Positions 60,476-64,000 of a DNA stretch of 64,000 nucleotides are shown here, one piece after another. The DNA is from Leishmania martiniquensis (taxonomy: Eukaryota; Euglenozoa; Kinetoplastea; Trypanosomatida; Trypanosomatidae): the NCBI RefSeq assembly GCF_017916325.1, contig NC_090151.1:619489-683488 (forward strand), in the 5' to 3' direction. Both the position numbers and the translations under genes were made by a program. Within the stretch, counting starts at the first letter, position 1; each line of letters opens with the position of its first letter. The notes beneath the pieces are model-generated. The model saw nothing but the letters and a program-made list of their open reading frames with translations. It was not told where the DNA came from and did no database searches.

Positions 60476-61452
60476 ATGACGACAACTGCTTCCTCCCAGC
60501 TGCACTTTCTGCGGTGTCGCTCAGCGCTTCAGAAGCACGTCTGTACACGGTGGTGCCCGACAGGACACTGCCAATTCGTTTTGTCCTCCAGTTGTTCCCC
60601 CATCCACTGGTGCACCTCTGGCCAATGATGCTTGCGTACCTTTGAGGCATTGGTTTTCTGATAGGGCAAAGTTGCCATGTACTCGATAGTGTTTTAGACG
60701 ATGGGGTCGTCTTCTCCTGGCAGTGATGGGCTATCGCTCCTTGTTTCGCAATCTCTTTTTCTCGACACACCTACTGGTAGTCCTGCATGCGCACACATAT
60801 ACGCGCCCGCCTTCTTCCTTCTTGCTTTAGCGCTTGCCTGCAAGCTGGTCCACAAATCGATGCATGCGACCCATGTCTCCTGTTCTACAGGGATTCCGTC
60901 GTGCCAGTGCTCCCCACCCCTTCGAGAACGACGATACTCCAATTTAAGACGTCCATAAACGTACAATACCGCAGAGACTGCTTGCTTACAGCCATATCAC
61001 CAATCGATATCGCCCTTTTCATCAGCGTCGCTTACCAGCACCTCAGTGCTGCTATTGCACCATCACTCTTCTGGTGTAACAGGGGCCCTTCTCTCCTCTT
61101 TTTTCTCAGTGATGGCGTTGTACGCCTCAGCTGCAACTCCCTCCACCAACCGAAATCGCCTGCGCCCTGTGTGAAGGTACTACTTGTCTGTGTTGTCGCG
61201 TTCGCCGATACCCCGCAAGAACCGCTCTCTATCGCCTTCGCCAGCCTTCTCGTTCTCACATATCTTCTCTCGTGCTCCCCGCCTACTACCCTCACTTTCT
61301 TTCAGCATTCACCTCATCGAACCTTTTCACAGCGTGGCATCTTCTGCCTCTTGGCAGAGAAGCGGCATTTGACACGCTTTGCCGTGCCTCCGTGCCGTCC
61401 CCCTTTCTCTTCCTCCCTTCTCTTTTTTTCCTTCACCGAAGGTCTCCTACCA
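60476..61452 (+). other. intergenic region giant CLU gene - TRAPPC2
   Basis: No separate gene seen. An open frame in phase with TRAPPC2 begins at 60787, but its first 220 codons are UTR-like (pyrimidine-rich DNA coding S, P, L and F). The end holds the acceptor candidate at 61440-61441. Confidence 0.6.
61400..61441 (+). promoter_or_regulatory. candidate trans-splice acceptor for TRAPPC2
   Basis: A T/C tract (CCCTTTCTCTTCCTCCC, then CTTCTCTTTTTTTCC) ends in CCGAAG, with AG at 61440-61441. This gives a very short 5' UTR of 11 nt before the ATG at 61453, so an earlier acceptor is possible. Confidence 0.4.
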
Positions 61453-61869
61453 ATGCCCTTTATGCAGTTTCTTGTTGTGGGGCCCAGTGACGCCTGTCTC
61501 TTTGCATATGGGAGCAGCAGCAGCAAGAGCAGCGGCAACAGTCCCAACGAATTAGCTCATCACTTCTCCCTTTACTCTGCACTAGATGTTATCGATGAGG
61601 CAATGTGGACCAGAGGCGATTTTTTTTTGAGCAAAGTCGATCGTCCTTACGGGGACTCTTACTGCATCTCCGCGTACGTCGGTCTAGCTCCTGTTCGCCT
61701 TCTACTCATGCAGGATTCTGAGCCAAAGGAAACCCTACCCACCTTCTTTAGCGAGGCGTATCAGCTGTGTGTGCGGCATTTCATGAGTCCATTCAGCACG
61801 ACGTCAAAGCAGATCCAGAGCGCCACTTTCCGAGATGATATTGCTTTGTTGTGCCGCAAGTACTGTTGA
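61453..61869 (+). CDS. TRAPPC2: TRAPP subunit 2 (sedlin, Trs20)
   Basis: The protein has 138 residues from the ATG at 61453 (MPFMQFLVVG), close to the family's 140; a second ATG at 61462 is the alternative start. TRAPPC2 is a longin-fold subunit of the TRAPP complexes, guanine-nucleotide exchange factors for Rab1-type GTPases at the Golgi. Matching phrases are FLVVGPSDACLF, LAHHFSLYSALDVIDEAMW (family: IAHAALDLVDENMW), SKVDRPYGDSYCISAYVG, RLLLMQD and FFSEAYQLCVRHFMSPF (family: FFTDVYDLYIKFSMNPF). The tail is FRDDIALLCRKY. Short poly-serine loops (GSSSSKSS) replace the acidic loop of the animal protein. It is the last gene of the window and on the same strand as the CLU cluster, with no functional link to it. 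Confidence 0.9.
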   Translation: MPFMQFLVVGPSDACLFAYGSSSSKSSGNSPNELAHHFSLYSALDVIDEAMWTRGDFFLSKVDRPYGDSYCISAYVGLAPVRLLLMQDSEPKETLPTFFSEAYQLCVRHFMSPFSTTSKQIQSATFRDDIALLCRKYC

Positions 61870-63490
61870 GGGTCAAAACTCTGGGGTCACACGAGCGACC
61901 ACGCACTCGCCCTCGCCTTCCCTCTAGCGAGGATGTCCTGCCATGTCGACTCCTCCTGATGCTACACAGAACATATGCTGTGCATGTTTGTGCGTCGGCG
62001 AGCGTGTCTCCTGACACGACGCTTCTCTTTTCCTGTTTATTTTTCGTGTCCCCCCAATATGCTACCACGCAACAATGGAAGACTCGTTCGCCATCACCCA
62101 ACATTGCGCTTGATCATGTGCACAACATGCCGTATTCACACCACTTCTCTGCATTGGTGAGCGACGCCTCTGCTCGCGTCTATAAGTGCTGCTTAGTAAC
62201 CACCTTCAAATCCTTTCCATTTCAGCGATCGAGAAAAGGTAAAAGATTCTAAGCACACGCCTCTGCATCGTATCTTTTGCGTGGAAAGCATAGCTGTCCT
62301 CACTCCTATCGCATTCCCAATACACGTTGGTGTCTCTCAACTTTTTACATCTACTCTTCACACCTCCTCTGTTGCCTTCATAACGACGTGAACCCATTCT
62401 CCATTCGACTATTTCTGAGCACCATCACTAAACCCTTTCTCTCCATTTCCCTCTAGTGCCTCTTGGACAAATATCCAATGTTTTTTTTGAGCAGCTTGCC
62501 CACCCGCTTCCTCCTCTTTCAACAGCGCCCTCCCTGCTCTCTCCGACCACCGGACAACCATCTGAGAGGCAACCATCTGTTTCCCAACACTCTTACCTCC
62601 CATCAAAATTCCGGCACATCATCCATTTGCAGGTGTCTGAGAGGGTATGTAGACAAACGCCAGGTTTCTCGCTAGCTGAGACCCGCTCACACGAGAAACT
62701 GAGCGCACTACAGACGATCTGCAAACACAAACGCTACCACCCTGCTGCATGCCGTAGCACCCTCGTATGTGGACCCACAAGACGGGCGCACCGCTTTGCT
62801 TGCCACTATTGCTCCCGGCCTAATGACAGCGACGCCCTCGCGACTGCTACAAAAACCGCTGCCCACCTAAAACACGAAGCCACCTACGCAGCCACTTTTC
62901 CTTATTTCTATGAACTCAGTTTGGAAGGGTGAGGGCTAGGAAAAGCTCAACCGTGCGAGGTTAGAGCGTGTCGGGTAATGTAGGGTGCGCTTGCCAATCG
63001 GACAACAGAGCTCGATGCGTTTTTTGCCCCGCCAGATAGGGCGGAGGTGAACCGGAGGCCCGGCTCGCCGACCAGGCCGCACTGCACCGGACACGCGTGG
63101 ACGCCACCTTGTGCGCGGGATGATGACTCTACCTCTCCCTCTGCGTTTTCCCACCGTCTCTCCTGCACACGCATGAGTGCTCTGCACGCAAACGGTGTGT
63201 ACCTGGTGAAGCAGCGAAGCCCTCTCGCCCTCCACGCCACCATCGCCTTTCACACAATAGTTTCGGGGGAAAAACGCCCACTCGCCCGCCCAGGAGGTTG
63301 TTGACAGGCCCCCGGTAGCGGCAGTGAGGGTGCCCGTCGAAGCTGCTGTCTGTCCCGTAACGGTTGGCTGCGCCGTATTCCTAAATAGTTTGTCTTCTCG
63401 TTGAACTCGTAACTGCAGCCCGGTGCTACACCGTTGCTGCAAACTGTGAGCGTTGATTATTCTGTGAGCGGTTGATTGCTTTCCTTATTC
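61870..63490 (+). other. non-coding region downstream of TRAPPC2
   Basis: No convincing gene. A 158-codon plus frame (62456-62932) shows no domain. The composition changes at about 62940, where GC-rich, less pyrimidine-biased DNA begins; this might be an older retroposon piece or other repeat, but no motif is certain. Confidence 0.5.
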
Positions 63491-63499
63491 ATAAGTAAA

Positions 63500-63960
63500 T
63501 ATGGCTGCGCCCAGTCAACGTGTTGCCATGCAGCTCCCTAGTTCCCCCCATCCTGTTAGGGAGCAGACGCGCCGACACCCCACCAGCCCCGTGAGTGGTG
63601 TTCGGGTGGCACTGCCTACACGGACTGCGCAGCGAGGGGCCCACCACTAAGTATAAGCGCACTCGCGGGCGGAGCCCGTATGTACCCCTTGCCCGTCCCG
63701 CGAGCAGCCTAATGTCTGTGTGTGCTTTCCCCCATAAAACGATAGTGGCGTGCTCTGTCGACCAGCGTCCCCGGCGGTCTGTGCTCCACGCACCGGGAGG
63801 GGGACGAGGGCTGGTCCTGGCCAGAAGGCTGCTTACAGGAGAAATGAGACCCGCGAGCGCAGCGAAGCCGCGGCGAGATTTGCTCCCCAAATGTGGAGGA
63901 GTGCTGTTCAAGCGCATGCGACTAGCAGGAGCGTCAGCCACCCTCATCACGTTCTTCTCC
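63500..63960 (+). mobile_element. probable second SIDER/DIRE-like retroposon remnant
   Basis: The segment starts GTTGCCATGCAGCTCCCTAG, then CCCCCCATCCTGTTAGGGAG. From memory this resembles the 5' part of a SIDER/ingi-type element, and its GCCATGCAG matches the start of the element at 2.9 kb. GTGGTGTTCGGGTGGCACTG and GCCTACACGGACTGCGCAGC follow. It has no coding frame of its own. The element may be cut or end beyond 63960, and the family call is less sure than for the first copy. Confidence 0.45.
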
Positions 63961-64000
63961 TCCCCTCACGCTTTCTCGCCTCACACACATCACAGTCGCC

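Noticed and set aside
60787..61452. An upstream in-phase extension of TRAPPC2 of about 220 codons
   Set aside because: UTR-like composition, and the 138-residue form from 61453 matches the full family length.
62456..62932. A 158-codon frame downstream of TRAPPC2
   Set aside because: No domain, no clear splice signal and an average chance length for this DNA.

Overview
This window is nuclear DNA of a Leishmania-type trypanosomatid. Coding regions are long and intronless and run in same-strand blocks. They are separated by UTR-like DNA full of polypyrimidine tracts and CA, GT and TA microsatellites, as expected for polycistronic transcription with spliced-leader trans-splicing. A copy of what I recognise from memory as a SIDER-type degenerate retroposon lies at about 2.44-2.93 kb. 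From memory, the order DNA polymerase alpha - CFAP57 - eIF4G3 - prohibitin matches Leishmania chromosome 16; I could not check this against a database.

Layout. From 1 to about 6.5 kb genes are on the minus strand: a small CxxC protein and a Timeless/Tof1-like replication-fork protein. Between about 6.5 and 8.4-9.4 kb is a divergent strand-switch region, the expected start of two polycistronic units. It has an AAT/ATT inverted repeat and poly-G runs, and it may hold one or two small unrecognised genes. Everything to the right is on the plus strand: ERO1 oxidoreductin, DNA polymerase alpha catalytic subunit, the axonemal protein CFAP57, a PPR-like mitochondrial protein, an Mdm12-like SMP-domain protein, U1-70K, eIF4G3, prohibitin 1, an Ipi3/WDR18-like WD40 protein and a short Nop-domain (Prp31-like) protein.

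The most unusual part is about 40.4-60.5 kb, a tandem family of CLU-domain (clustered mitochondria/CLUH-like) paralogues in three states. The first is a long pseudogene with many stops and frameshifts. The second is an intact 690-residue short form. The third is an intact 3148-residue giant in which the CLU/TPR head is followed by old, diverged PFL-type repeats. These lead into a nearly perfect array of ten 73-residue (219 bp) units, then a coiled-coil tail with an IQ motif. The one base difference I found between array units recurs exactly five units apart, which suggests block duplication or conversion.

After the giant gene come TRAPPC2 (sedlin) and about 2 kb with no convincing gene, ending in a second retroposon-like segment. 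Most genes here are unrelated housekeeping functions, as is normal for trypanosomatid transcription units. The CLU cluster is the exception, because its members share ancestry. Start codons were chosen by homology and ATG position. In several cases the open frame extends upstream only from a non-ATG codon, so the first sensible ATG was used.
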